NCBI GenBank assembly: GCA_021648845.1
Contig: JAKJHY010000002.1
Location: 248,001-312,000, forward strand
DNA: 64,000 nucleotides
Direction: 5' to 3'
From: Mycobacterium sp. MBM
Lineage (GTDB): Bacteria; Actinomycetota; Actinomycetes; Mycobacteriales; Mycobacteriaceae
The position numbers and the translations under genes are program-made. Below, piece after piece: positions 1 through 8,050 of the stretch (position 1 is the first letter of the stretch; every line of letters begins with the position of its first letter). Under the pieces are notes generated by a model. It had not been told where the DNA came from and searched no databases. It saw only the letters and a program-made list of their open reading frames with translations.

Positions 1-637
1 TACCGTCGTGTGCGCGCATGGTGGTTGAAATCCCCAGGTGTCCAGTGAAATACGCAATCAGTGCCTTGGCCAGATCGTCCCGCTCCGGGATTGGGTCGTA
101 GTGCAGCCAGGCGTACAGTTCCGGCGGCCCGACCTCGTCGGGGCTGTTGACGTCGACGATATCGACGAGCCGGATCTCGCGCCCGCGCATCGGCATGATG
201 GGCGGCTGGGCGGCCGTCGGGCCCACCACATCGGCCTTGGGCACGTGGTGGCGGATCACGTCACCGGAAGGCACATCGGCGAGCACCGTGACGGTGATGC
301 AGCGCTTACCGTTCTGCGAGGCGGTCACCACCGCGGTCGCGGTCGAGCGGCCCTCGGACAGCACGTCGATATCGAGTTCCACCGGCGGCCCCACCAGCAC
401 CACACGGGCGAACACGGCGTATGCCGATCGCAGCGACTTGTCCGGGAAGCGTTTGGCGACCGCCACCATCGCCTGGGCGAGGACCTGGGTCCCCTCCACG
501 ACCTGTCGGTCGTCGGCACCGGCGAGCCCGGTCTGGGCAATGAAGCGATTGTCGCCGTCGGGCTGCGGCTCGAAAAGGTCGAGCAGCCCCTGCAGCGTCC
601 ACAGCGTCTGCTGCTGTGCGGTGTCCGATGTCGTCAT
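1..637 (-). CDS. Acyl-CoA thioesterase-like protein, C-terminus cut by window edge
   Basis: The frame opens at an ATG at 637 behind a GGAAGGGG ribosome site and runs off the left edge without a stop, giving at least 212 residues. The N-terminus (MTTSDTAQQQTLWTLQGLLD) and the later segments LDIDVLSEGRSTATAVVTASQNGK and LYAWLHYDPIP suit a TesB/type II acyl-CoA thioesterase with a hotdog fold, which would hydrolyse acyl-CoA to acid and CoA. It faces away from a TetR gene, amidohydrolase and acyl-CoA dehydrogenases, which supports a role in the same acyl-CoA pathway. The family call rests on general resemblance; the part holding the second hotdog motif may lie outside the window. Confidence 0.75.
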   Translation of the reverse strand, partial: MTTSDTAQQQTLWTLQGLLDLFEPQPDGDNRFIAQTGLAGADDRQVVEGTQVLAQAMVAVAKRFPDKSLRSAYAVFARVVLVGPPVELDIDVLSEGRSTATAVVTASQNGKRCITVTVLADVPSGDVIRHHVPKADVVGPTAAQPPIMPMRGREIRLVDIVDVNSPDEVGPPELYAWLHYDPIPERDDLAKALIAYFTGHLGISTTMRAHDG

Positions 638-667
638 CGTGCCCCTTCCTGGTGGCTCTGCGAAAAC

Positions 668-679
668 GGTAACGTCATT
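668..679. promoter_or_regulatory. Candidate TetR operator half-site between thioesterase and tetR
   Basis: GGTAACGTCATT lies in the divergent gap between the thioesterase (start 637) and the TetR gene (start 721). The same 12 bases recur at 1348-1359 in front of the amidohydrolase, inside a palindrome. Presence at both promoters flanking a TetR gene suggests its binding site; this is inferred. Confidence 0.5.
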
Positions 680-720
680 CTCGCGGGTTGCACAATGCTC
701 CGATCCCGAGGGGGTTCGTG

Positions 721-1341
721 ATGGGCAGATCGAGCGCACGCGCCGAGGAGCCCGAATCGCGGACCGCGCGATTCATGAAATCGGCCCTGGAGATCCTCGG
801 CGAGACCGGCCGCACCGATTTCACGGTGCTGGCCGTCGTGGAACGGTCGAAGACCTCGCTGCGATCGTTCTATCAGCACTACTCCACCAAGGATGAATTG
901 CTGCTCGCGCTGGTCGACAAGATCATGGCGGAATCGTCGGCACGCTGGCGCGCCGATATCGCGGGCATGGATGCCATCTCGGCGTTGCGCACCCTCATCG
1001 CCCGGATCAGCGCGCCGGCCGCATCGACCAAACAGGACAGCATCAACCGCGGCCTGACCTTCTACAACGACCATCTCGCCGAGACGCTGCCACGCGAGTA
1101 CGCCCGCGTGCTCTCACCGCTGCACGCGCTGATCAAGGACATCATCACCGCCGGCGCCGCCGAGGGCGTGTTCCGCGCCGCCGACACCGACACCGCCGCC
1201 GCACTGATCATGCAGACGGTGCTCGGGGCGCTGCGGCTGCGCGTGCTCGGCGCCGAGCTCAACGGCAGTCCGGTCGAGGGCCGGCACATCTTCGAGTTCT
1301 GCGTGCGAAGCCTGCTGCGCGACGCCGACCAACCGATCTGA
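721..1341 (+). CDS. TetR-family transcriptional regulator
   Basis: A 206-residue protein with an N-terminal helix-turn-helix at about residues 15-62 (ARFMKSALEILGETGRTDFTV, then SLRSFYQHYSTKDELLLALV), the typical TetR/AcrR signature, and a variable helical ligand-binding C-terminus. An upstream in-frame ATG exists at 688, but homologues normally start close to the HTH as at 721, and 688 would crowd the divergent promoter. It lies between the thioesterase and the amidohydrolase/acyl-CoA dehydrogenase genes, and a shared 12-base word occurs at both adjoining promoters, so it probably represses them in response to an acyl-CoA or related ligand. The ligand cannot be told from sequence. Confidence 0.9.
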   Translation: MGRSSARAEEPESRTARFMKSALEILGETGRTDFTVLAVVERSKTSLRSFYQHYSTKDELLLALVDKIMAESSARWRADIAGMDAISALRTLIARISAPAASTKQDSINRGLTFYNDHLAETLPREYARVLSPLHALIKDIITAGAAEGVFRAADTDTAAALIMQTVLGALRLRVLGAELNGSPVEGRHIFEFCVRSLLRDADQPI

Positions 1342-1345
1342 AGCC

Positions 1346-1364
1346 GTGGTAACGTCATTACCAC
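1346..1364. promoter_or_regulatory. Palindromic operator upstream of amidohydrolase operon
   Basis: GTGGTAA-CGTCA-TTACCAC is a perfect inverted repeat with 7-base arms and a 5-base spacer, 31 bases before the amidohydrolase start and 4 bases after the tetR stop. It contains the 12-mer also found at 668-679. Likely operator of the neighbouring TetR protein (inference). Confidence 0.6.
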
Positions 1365-1395
1365 ATAACGGTAATCTTGCTTTCAGGAGTCGGGA

Positions 1396-2625
1396 ATGCC
1401 CTCGAGGACGCTGCCGTATCCGGTGTTCGACGCCGACAACCATTTCTACGAGCCCAAAGAAGCGCTGACGCAGTTCCTGCCGGAGCACCGCAAGGGCGTC
1501 ATCGACTACATCGACGTGCGGGGGCGGACCAAGATCATGGTGCGCAACCACATCAGCGACTACATCCCCAACCCGACCTTCGAGGTCGTCGCCCGGCCGG
1601 GTGCCCAGGAGGAGTACTTCCGGCACGGCAGCGGCGGCAAGAGCTACCGCGAGGTGATGGGCAAGCCGATGAAGGCGATTCCCGCCTTCCGCAACCCGGC
1701 GGCCCGCCTCGAGGTGCTCGACTCGCTCGGGTTGGACTACACCCTGATGTTCCCCACGCTGGCCAGCCTGGTCGAGGAACGACTCAAGGACGACCCGGAC
1801 CTGATCCACGACATCATCCACGCGCTGAACCGATGGATGTATGAGACCTGGCAGTTCAATTACGAGGACCGCATCTTCTCCACCCCGGTCATCAGCCTGC
1901 CCAACGTCGACCGCGCCCTCGAGGAACTGCAGTGGTGTCTGGAACGCGGGGCGAAGACCGTCCTGGTGCGCCCCGCCCCGGTGCCGGGCTACCGCGGCAC
2001 CCGATCGATGGGGCTGCCGGAGTTCGACCCGTTTTGGAAGGCCTGCACCGAGGCCGGCATCCCGGTGGCGATGCACGCCTCCGACAGCGGTTACGCCCAA
2101 TACCTCAACGACTGGGAACCCGCCGACGAATACCTGCCCTTCAAACCGACCTCGTTCCGGATGGTGGCGATGGGCAAGCGGCCCATCGAGGACACCATGG
2201 CGGCCATGGTGTGCCACGGCGCGCTGAGCCGCAATCCGGACCTGCGCATTCTGTCGGTGGAGAACGGTGCGTCCTGGGTGCCCTACCTGTTCCACCAATT
2301 CGCCGACGTCTATTCCAAGATGCCGGGCGAGTTTCCCGAGGACCCGATCCAAGCGTTCAGGCGCGGCGTGTACGTGGCACCGTTCTGGGAGAACGACTTC
2401 AAGAAGATGGCCGACCTCTGCGGTATCGACCGGGTGATCTTCGGCTCGGACTGGCCGCATCCGGAGGGCCTGGCCGACCCGATCAACCTGGTCGACGATC
2501 TGGACAAGCACGGCCTCGACGCCGAGGGCATCCGGAAGGTCATGGGCGCCAACATGATCGATCTGTTCAAGGTTCCCAACACGATCGTGCACAAGCCGGA
2601 TGTGCCGGCGATGACGTTCGCCTGA
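1396..2625 (+). CDS. Amidohydrolase family 2 (TIM-barrel metal-dependent) protein
   Basis: A 409-residue protein starting at an ATG behind CAGGAGTCGGGA. It opens with FDADNHFYEP, a variant of the metal-binding strand-1 motif of amidohydrolase-2 enzymes. It later shows MHASDSG in mid-protein and FGSDWPHPEG near residue 350, where the conserved Asp of the metal site is expected. Family members are hydrolases or non-oxidative decarboxylases of the ACMSD type; the reaction here is unknown. Twelve bases separate it from the acyl-CoA dehydrogenase pair, so it is probably co-transcribed with them under the operator at 1346-1364. Full family length; no sign of damage. Confidence 0.85.
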   Translation: MPSRTLPYPVFDADNHFYEPKEALTQFLPEHRKGVIDYIDVRGRTKIMVRNHISDYIPNPTFEVVARPGAQEEYFRHGSGGKSYREVMGKPMKAIPAFRNPAARLEVLDSLGLDYTLMFPTLASLVEERLKDDPDLIHDIIHALNRWMYETWQFNYEDRIFSTPVISLPNVDRALEELQWCLERGAKTVLVRPAPVPGYRGTRSMGLPEFDPFWKACTEAGIPVAMHASDSGYAQYLNDWEPADEYLPFKPTSFRMVAMGKRPIEDTMAAMVCHGALSRNPDLRILSVENGASWVPYLFHQFADVYSKMPGEFPEDPIQAFRRGVYVAPFWENDFKKMADLCGIDRVIFGSDWPHPEGLADPINLVDDLDKHGLDAEGIRKVMGANMIDLFKVPNTIVHKPDVPAMTFA

Positions 2626-2637
2626 GGAGAGATCTGC

Positions 2638-3768
2638 ATGACCGCCGCGACCAATCCGGAACAGATGCTGTTCACCGCCACCGCCCAGGCGTTCCTGGAA
2701 AAAGAAGCGTCACTGCGCAAGGTGCGCGAAATCCACAGCAGCGGTGGCTCTTTCGATGCGCAGTGGTGGCAGCGCGCCGCCGAGCTGGGCTGGGCAAGCC
2801 TGCTGGTACCCGAGGAGCTCGGTGGCGGCAGCGTTTCCGGTGACGGTGTCGCCGACCTCGCGCTGCTCGCCGAACAGGCCGGTCGTACGGTCGCGCCCGG
2901 CCCACTGCATCCCGTCAGCGTGGTGCTGGCCGGACTGGTCGAAGCGCCGCAACACCACGAGGCCCTCATCGAATCGCTGGTATCCGGCCAGACGGTGGCC
3001 AGCTGGGCGGTGTACGAACCCGAAGCCGGCTTCTCACCGCTCACCCCGTCATTGACCGCCGTCGCCACCGCCGGCGGATACCGGTTGGACGGGGTGAAGG
3101 ACCGCGTCGACTCCGGCGATGCCGCCGATGTGCTGCTGGTGACCGCGACGCTTGAGGGCCGGCCCCGCCAGTTCGTGGTGCCCAGCGGCACCGCCGGGGT
3201 GCACATCCAGACCCAGCACTCGCTGGACATGGTGCGCCGCTACGCCCGGGTGACATTCGACGGTGTCGAGGTGCGCGCCGACGCCGTGCTGGGGACCGCT
3301 GAAGACACCACGGCGATCATCGAACGCCAGCGTCAGGTGGCGCTGGTGCTGCAGTGCGCCGAAACCGTCGGCATCCTGGACGCGGTACTGGCCATGACGC
3401 ATCAATGGCTGCTCGACCGGCACAGCTTCGGTCGGCCGCTGGCCTCCTATCAGGCGCTCAAACATCGGTTCGCCGATATGAAGCTGTGGTTCGAGGCCGC
3501 CCGCGCCACCACCGCCGGTGCCGCCGAAGCCGTCGGCGCGCGATCCCCCAAGGCAGCCAAGCTGGTCAGCGTCGCGAAAGCCTATGTCGGCGAACGCGCC
3601 CCGGTGATGCTGCAGGACTGTGTCCAGTTGCACGGCGGCATCGGCGTGACGTGGGAACACGACCTGCACCTCTATCTGCGCCGGGCGGCGCTCAACCGTG
3701 CCATGTTCGGCTCCCCCGAGGACCACCACCGCATCATCTTCGACATGAGCCGAAAGGTGCCCGCATGA
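2638..3768 (+). CDS. Acyl-CoA dehydrogenase, small-subunit type
   Basis: A 376-residue acyl-CoA dehydrogenase preceded by GAGGAGAGATCTGC. The N-terminal helical domain carries AAELGWASLLVPEELGG, and the C-terminal domain carries RHSFGRPLASYQALKHRFADM and LQDCVQLHGGIGVTWEHDLHLYLRRA. The EGTSEIQ-type segment with the usual catalytic glutamate is not visible at the C-terminus. Its stop overlaps the start of a second, different acyl-CoA dehydrogenase (ATGA). In mycobacteria such adjacent pairs often form alpha2-beta2 enzymes that oxidise bulky acyl-CoAs (established for the cholesterol ChsE enzymes); that arrangement is inferred here. Confidence 0.88.
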   Translation: MTAATNPEQMLFTATAQAFLEKEASLRKVREIHSSGGSFDAQWWQRAAELGWASLLVPEELGGGSVSGDGVADLALLAEQAGRTVAPGPLHPVSVVLAGLVEAPQHHEALIESLVSGQTVASWAVYEPEAGFSPLTPSLTAVATAGGYRLDGVKDRVDSGDAADVLLVTATLEGRPRQFVVPSGTAGVHIQTQHSLDMVRRYARVTFDGVEVRADAVLGTAEDTTAIIERQRQVALVLQCAETVGILDAVLAMTHQWLLDRHSFGRPLASYQALKHRFADMKLWFEAARATTAGAAEAVGARSPKAAKLVSVAKAYVGERAPVMLQDCVQLHGGIGVTWEHDLHLYLRRAALNRAMFGSPEDHHRIIFDMSRKVPA

Positions 3769-5018
3769 CCGACACCGCCGTGAGCACCGGCACCGCGGAG
3801 TCGGTCGCCGATTTCGCTGCCCGGGCCCGCAGCTGGCTCGCCGAGAACATGCCGCCCATCGACCCGGACAATCCGCCGTTCATGGTGCGCGCCGAACAGC
3901 AGTCCTGGGACCGCGCCAAGGAACTACAGCGCACGCTGTATGCGGGCGGGTTCGCCGGGATCTGTTTTCCCCGCGAGTACGGCGGGCTGGGACTGGATGT
4001 GGCCTACCAGAAGGCGTTCAACGCCGAGTGCCGCGCCTACGAGATGCCGCTGATCCTCAATACCCCGTCGTTCACCATCTGTTCGGCGACCATCCTGGAC
4101 GTCGGCAGCGAGCAGCAGAAGCGCGAACGTATCTCGGCGGCGATCCGCGGCGAGGAGATCCTGTGCCAGTTGCTGTCCGAGCCGAGCGGCGGTTCCGATC
4201 TGGCCGGGGTGATCACCCGCGCCGACCGGGTCGGCGACACGTGGGTGATCAACGGCGCGAAGACCTGGAGCACCAGCGCGTTCGCCGCCGACTACGGGTT
4301 GATGCTGGCCCGCACCGACTGGAACGTGCCCAAACACGAGGGCCTCACCATGTTCCTGGTGCCGCTGTCGGCACCCGGTATCACGATGCGCCGGATCACC
4401 GAGGTCAACGGAAACGAGGAGTTCTGCGAGGAGTTCTTCGACGGCCTGGAACTCGGTGACGATGCAGTGGTCGGTGCGGTCAACGACGGCTGGACCGTGG
4501 CTTCGCGGCAGCTGCACCACGAGCGGCGTGCCGTCGGCGGCGGATCCGAATTCGCCAGCGGCACCGGAGCCGAGAACGCCAGCGAGATGCCGCCCGACCA
4601 TGTCGGGCTGGCCGAGGCGACCGGGCAGGGCGGTGATGCGCGGATCCAGGATCTGGCCGGGCGTGCGCTGGCTCGCCGCATCGTCAAAGAGCAGCTCATC
4701 GAGCATGTGTCCCGGTCCATCGCCGACGGCTCACTCCCACCCAACGCCGGCACACTGATCCGGCTGTTCCACGCCGAAACCACCGAACTCGAGATCGACA
4801 CCGCGCTGGCCATCGCCGGAACCGCTGCCGTCGTCGACGACGGCAGCGGTCTGCTCGACATCGGTGTGCGCTACCTGTCCCGGCAAACCGGGTCGCTCGG
4901 GGGCGGCAGCTCCGAGATGGCCCGCAACGTCATCGGCGAACGGGTGCTCGGCTTTCCCCGTGAACCGGCCGCCGACCGCGGCGTCCCGTTCAACCAGGTC
5001 AAACGCAACAAGACCTGA
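3765..5018 (+). CDS. Acyl-CoA dehydrogenase, large-subunit type
   Basis: A 417-residue acyl-CoA dehydrogenase whose ATG overlaps the previous stop by four bases. Family marks include GFAGICFPREYGGLG near the N-terminus, QLLSEPSGGSDLAGVITRA in the beta domain where FAD/substrate contacts lie, WVINGAKTWSTSAF, and the C-terminal GSLGGGSSEMARNVIGERV, which is typical of mycobacterial FadE subunits. Long in-frame sequence exists upstream, but homology begins only at MTDTAVSTG. Probably the partner of the upstream subunit in one heteromeric enzyme. It converges on the acyltransferase at 5036-6400 with an 17-base gap containing a short GCGGGCGCCCGC palindrome. Confidence 0.9.
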   Translation: MTDTAVSTGTAESVADFAARARSWLAENMPPIDPDNPPFMVRAEQQSWDRAKELQRTLYAGGFAGICFPREYGGLGLDVAYQKAFNAECRAYEMPLILNTPSFTICSATILDVGSEQQKRERISAAIRGEEILCQLLSEPSGGSDLAGVITRADRVGDTWVINGAKTWSTSAFAADYGLMLARTDWNVPKHEGLTMFLVPLSAPGITMRRITEVNGNEEFCEEFFDGLELGDDAVVGAVNDGWTVASRQLHHERRAVGGGSEFASGTGAENASEMPPDHVGLAEATGQGGDARIQDLAGRALARRIVKEQLIEHVSRSIADGSLPPNAGTLIRLFHAETTELEIDTALAIAGTAAVVDDGSGLLDIGVRYLSRQTGSLGGGSSEMARNVIGERVLGFPREPAADRGVPFNQVKRNKT

Positions 5019-5035
5019 GCGGGCGCCCGCGCAGA

Positions 5036-6400
5036 TCAGTCGGCCAGCGCCAGCACCTCGTCGAACCCCGCGACAAGGCAGTCATGGAAGGCCTCGAAGT
5101 CGCCGATGGCACCGGTGTCGACATCGATACCCAGCGCACACGTGTCGACATAGGTCAGCAGCGTCACGTTGACGGCCGCACCGATCGTCGGGCCGAAGGC
5201 GTACTGATCGACCACCCGTGCGCCACCCAGAAACACCGGCACCGGCACGCCCGGGACATCGCTGGCCAGAAAATCGACGTGGCGCAGCACGGAGCCGATG
5301 TACCAGCGCGGCATCAGATTGAGCACGCCCGCTATCCACTGCGTGAAGGGCAGCGATCGCTCACCGCGCACCTTCGATGTGACGTCGTGCACGGCGCGTA
5401 TCCGCTCTGCCGGATCGACGATCCCCGCGGGCACATCGAAGCGCATCAACCCGATCCGGTTACCCCCCACGGCGTCTTGTTCGGTCCGCAGATTGATCGG
5501 CATCGTCAGGTGCAGGTCGCCGATCGTGACATCATGCAGGTCGTGGTAGCGACGTAGCCCACCGGCCAGGCCCGCCACGAATCCGTCGTTCAGGGCGCCG
5601 CCGCCACGGTGCGCGGCCAGTCGCAGCCGTGGCATCGGCACACGGTGCACGCCCAGCCGGCGGATCAGTGAGCGCTGCGTCATCAGCGGCGATCCGGTGC
5701 GGCGCACGGGACGCACCGTGCGGAGTATCGAAGCGCCGGTGCCCGCGACGGTTTCGACGGTCCCCAGCGGGTGCCGGACACTGTGCGCCAACAGCTGCGG
5801 CGCCGTGCTGATCGCGCCCGCCACCGCCGCGGCGGCCGCACCGAGGTCGACACCGAGCAGCTCGCCGTAGCCCGCCGGCCAGGACCGCGGTGTCTCCCGC
5901 GGCGCCGCCGGCGGCGGCGCGCCACGGTCGGGGTGTTCGGTCAGGTCGAACAGCATCATCGCGATCTGGACACCGCCGACACCATCGGTGAGGGCATGGT
6001 GAAATTTGCACAGCAGGGCCGCCCCGCCGTCGGCGAGACCGTCGATGAGGGTCACGCACCACAGCGGACGGGCCCGATCGAAGTCCTCCATCTCGGCGAG
6101 GCGGGCCATCTCGAGCACCACCGCGAGGTCCCCCGGTGCGGTGGCTCTTACCCGGCGCAGATGGAAGCCCAGATCGACGTCCGGCGCGTCCTCCCAGCGC
6201 GGGGGCGTCAGCGGTGGTGACTGCACCACCCGTTGCCGCATCATCGGCAGCCGACGGCTGATGTGGGCGAATCGCTCGCGCAGCTCGGTCCAGGCCGGTG
6301 CCCTGTCCATGATCACCAACGTCACGACCGTCGAGCGCAGCCGTGGGTCACTTTCCATCGCCCAGGTGAACGCGTCACTGCCGCGCAGGAATTCGGTCAT
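5036..6400 (-). CDS. Wax ester synthase / diacylglycerol acyltransferase (WS/DGAT) family protein
   Basis: A 454-residue protein with the catalytic motif HHALTDG (HHxxxDG) at residues 134-140, the hallmark of WS/DGAT enzymes that move acyl chains from acyl-CoA to diacylglycerol or alcohols. The C-terminal half has SDVPGVPVPVFLGGARV and NVTLLTYVDTCALGIDVD, matching the second family domain. The ATG at 6400 follows AAGGG. It is divergent from the arginine deiminase operon, sharing a 165-base promoter region with a DosR-like box. Mycobacteria carry many paralogues, several induced in hypoxia; which one this is cannot be said, and it is not an obvious Tgs1 orthologue. Confidence 0.88.
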   Translation of the reverse strand: MTEFLRGSDAFTWAMESDPRLRSTVVTLVIMDRAPAWTELRERFAHISRRLPMMRQRVVQSPPLTPPRWEDAPDVDLGFHLRRVRATAPGDLAVVLEMARLAEMEDFDRARPLWCVTLIDGLADGGAALLCKFHHALTDGVGGVQIAMMLFDLTEHPDRGAPPPAAPRETPRSWPAGYGELLGVDLGAAAAAVAGAISTAPQLLAHSVRHPLGTVETVAGTGASILRTVRPVRRTGSPLMTQRSLIRRLGVHRVPMPRLRLAAHRGGGALNDGFVAGLAGGLRRYHDLHDVTIGDLHLTMPINLRTEQDAVGGNRIGLMRFDVPAGIVDPAERIRAVHDVTSKVRGERSLPFTQWIAGVLNLMPRWYIGSVLRHVDFLASDVPGVPVPVFLGGARVVDQYAFGPTIGAAVNVTLLTYVDTCALGIDVDTGAIGDFEAFHDCLVAGFDEVLALAD

Positions 6401-6448
6401 GACTGCACCCTTCCAAGATCTCCCGATCAGCAGAGCCTGCGGGGACCG

Positions 6449-6468
6449 GTCGGGACCTATCTCGGCGG
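6449..6468. promoter_or_regulatory. Weak second DosR-like site
   Basis: GTCGGGACCTATCTCGGCGG matches the DosR consensus TTSGGGACTWWAGTCCCSAA at 12 of 20 positions, mostly in the left arm, and is centred 22 bases from the stronger site at 6471-6490. Paired sites about two helical turns apart would be plausible for DosR, but this one alone would not be called. Confidence 0.3.
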
Positions 6469-6470
6469 TA

Positions 6471-6490
6471 TTGAGGACTTAAGTCTCCTC
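6471..6490. promoter_or_regulatory. DosR-box-like palindrome upstream of the arc operon
   Basis: TTGAGGACTTAAGTCTCCTC agrees with the published DosR consensus TTSGGGACTWWAGTCCCSAA at 16 of 20 positions, with the core GACTTAAGTC perfectly symmetric. It lies 75 bases before arcD and 70 bases before the divergent acyltransferase. A TAGCGT element (TANNNT type) at 6511-6516 would place the box near -42 of an arc transcript, the usual place for DosR activation. Inference from motif matching only. Confidence 0.55.
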
Positions 6491-6565
6491 GTGGCTGCGC
6501 GTCGGACGCATAGCGTCGAGGCCGTGGCGTCTATCGCAACGGGCCCGCCGACAGGAAGGACGACG

Positions 6566-8050
6566 ATGTCCGACACGCTGGTTTCTCCCCCGCCGTCGCC
6601 CGAGACCCGCCCGACGGGCCGACGCACCGGGCTCGGTCTGGCCGCGCTGACGGCGATCGTCGTCGGCTCCATGATCGGCAGCGGCATCTTCGCGCTGCCG
6701 TCGCAGATGGCGGCCAGTGCCGCACCGGGTCCCCTGCTCATCGGGTGGGTGATCACCGGTGTCGGCATGCTGACGCTGGCGTTCGTGTTCCAGACGCTGG
6801 CCAGCCGCAAGCCGGATATCGACGGCGGCGTCTACGGTTATGCCCGAGCCGGATTCGGCAACTACATCGGCTTCACCTCGGCTTTCGGCTACTGGGTGTC
6901 GGCGTGGGTGGGCAACGTCGCCTACCTCGTCCTGCTGTTCTCGACGTTGGGCTACTTCTTCCCTCAATTCGAAGGTGGGGCAACCGTTCCCGCGATCATC
7001 GGGGCGTCATTGGTGCTGTGGGTCGTGCATGCCATGACGCTGCGGGGCGTACAGACCGCGGCGTTCGTCAACGTCGTGGTGACGGTGGCGAAGGTGGTCC
7101 CGATCCTGGTGTTCATCGCCGTCGCCGCGGTGGGATTCAAGGCGGGACTGTTCTCCGCCGACTTCTGGGGCACGAGCACACAGATCGACGGCGCACCCCT
7201 CGGTGACACCGTGTCACAGGTCAAGAACATGATGCTGGTCACGGTCTGGGTGTTCATCGGCATCGAGGGCGCGTCGGTCTACTCCCAGCGGGCCGCCAAG
7301 CGCCGCGACGTCGGCCGGGCCACCGTCCTCGGCTTCATCGGGGTGCTGGCGCTGCTGCTGCTGGTCAACCTGCTGTCCTACGGCCTGATGGCGCAGGCCG
7401 AACTCGCCGGCGTCCCCGACCCGTCGATGGCCGGTGTGCTGGAGAACCAGGTGGGCAGCTGGGGTGCGGGCTTGATCTCGATCGGTCTGGTCATCTCGCT
7501 GCTGGGTGCACTGATCGCCTGGGTGCTGCTGTGCGTGGAGATCCTGCGTCTACCCGCGCTCGAGCACGTGCTGCCGAAAGCGCTGGCCCGCGAGAACACT
7601 CATGGCGCGCCGGCCACCGCGCTGTGGTTGACCAACCTGTGCGTGCAGGCGCTGTTGTTGTGGACCCTGGCCAATTCGAGCACCTACACCAACCTGGTGT
7701 ATCTGGCGACATCGCTGATCCTGCTGCCCTATCTGTGGTCGGCCGCCTATCAGGTGCTGTTGGCGATCCGCGGCGAGACCTACGAGTCCGGGCGCCGACG
7801 CGCCCGCGACCTCACCATCGGTGCCGTCGCCCTCGGCTACGCGGTCTGGCTGGTGTACGCGGGCGGCTGGCAGTACCTGCTGGTGGCGGCCGTGTTCTAC
7901 CTCGTGGGCACGGCGCTGTACCTGTGGGCACGCCGGGAGAGCCGGCTGCCGGCGTTTGCCAAACCCGAGTGGGCCGTCTTCGCGGTGGTGACCCTGACAG
8001 CGGTGCTGGCCGTCACCCTGATGGCCACCGGCCACCTGTCGGTCCTGTGA
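6566..8050 (+). CDS. arcD: Arginine/ornithine antiporter (APC family)
   Basis: A 494-residue APC-superfamily transporter with about 12 hydrophobic segments. The first helix has [17 protein letters not shown], the substrate-binding G-S-G-I-F motif of the family, followed by [20 protein letters not shown]. The start is the ATG at 6566 behind AGGAAGGA; upstream in-frame sequence is not protein-like. It is the first gene of arcD-arcA-arcB-arcC, and its stop overlaps the arcA GTG. The context fixes the likely substrate: exchange of arginine for ornithine, which brings arginine in at no energy cost. Regulation may be through the DosR-like site upstream. Confidence 0.88.
   Translation: MSDTLVSPPPSPETRPTGRRTGLGLAALTAIVVGSMIGSGIFALPSQMAASAAPGPLLIGWVITGVGMLTLAFVFQTLASRKPDIDGGVYGYARAGFGNYIGFTSAFGYWVSAWVGNVAYLVLLFSTLGYFFPQFEGGATVPAIIGASLVLWVVHAMTLRGVQTAAFVNVVVTVAKVVPILVFIAVAAVGFKAGLFSADFWGTSTQIDGAPLGDTVSQVKNMMLVTVWVFIGIEGASVYSQRAAKRRDVGRATVLGFIGVLALLLLVNLLSYGLMAQAELAGVPDPSMAGVLENQVGSWGAGLISIGLVISLLGALIAWVLLCVEILRLPALEHVLPKALARENTHGAPATALWLTNLCVQALLLWTLANSSTYTNLVYLATSLILLPYLWSAAYQVLLAIRGETYESGRRRARDLTIGAVALGYAVWLVYAGGWQYLLVAAVFYLVGTALYLWARRESRLPAFAKPEWAVFAVVTLTAVLAVTLMATGHLSVL

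Noticed and set aside
1114..2592. Long open frame antisense to the amidohydrolase
   Set aside because: Its composition is that of a third-position GC shadow, it has no recognisable motif, and the plus-strand gene is clearly real.
5019..5030. GCGGGCGCCCGC palindrome as terminator between convergent genes
   Set aside because: It has no loop and no T-run; such short GC palindromes are frequent by chance at this base composition.
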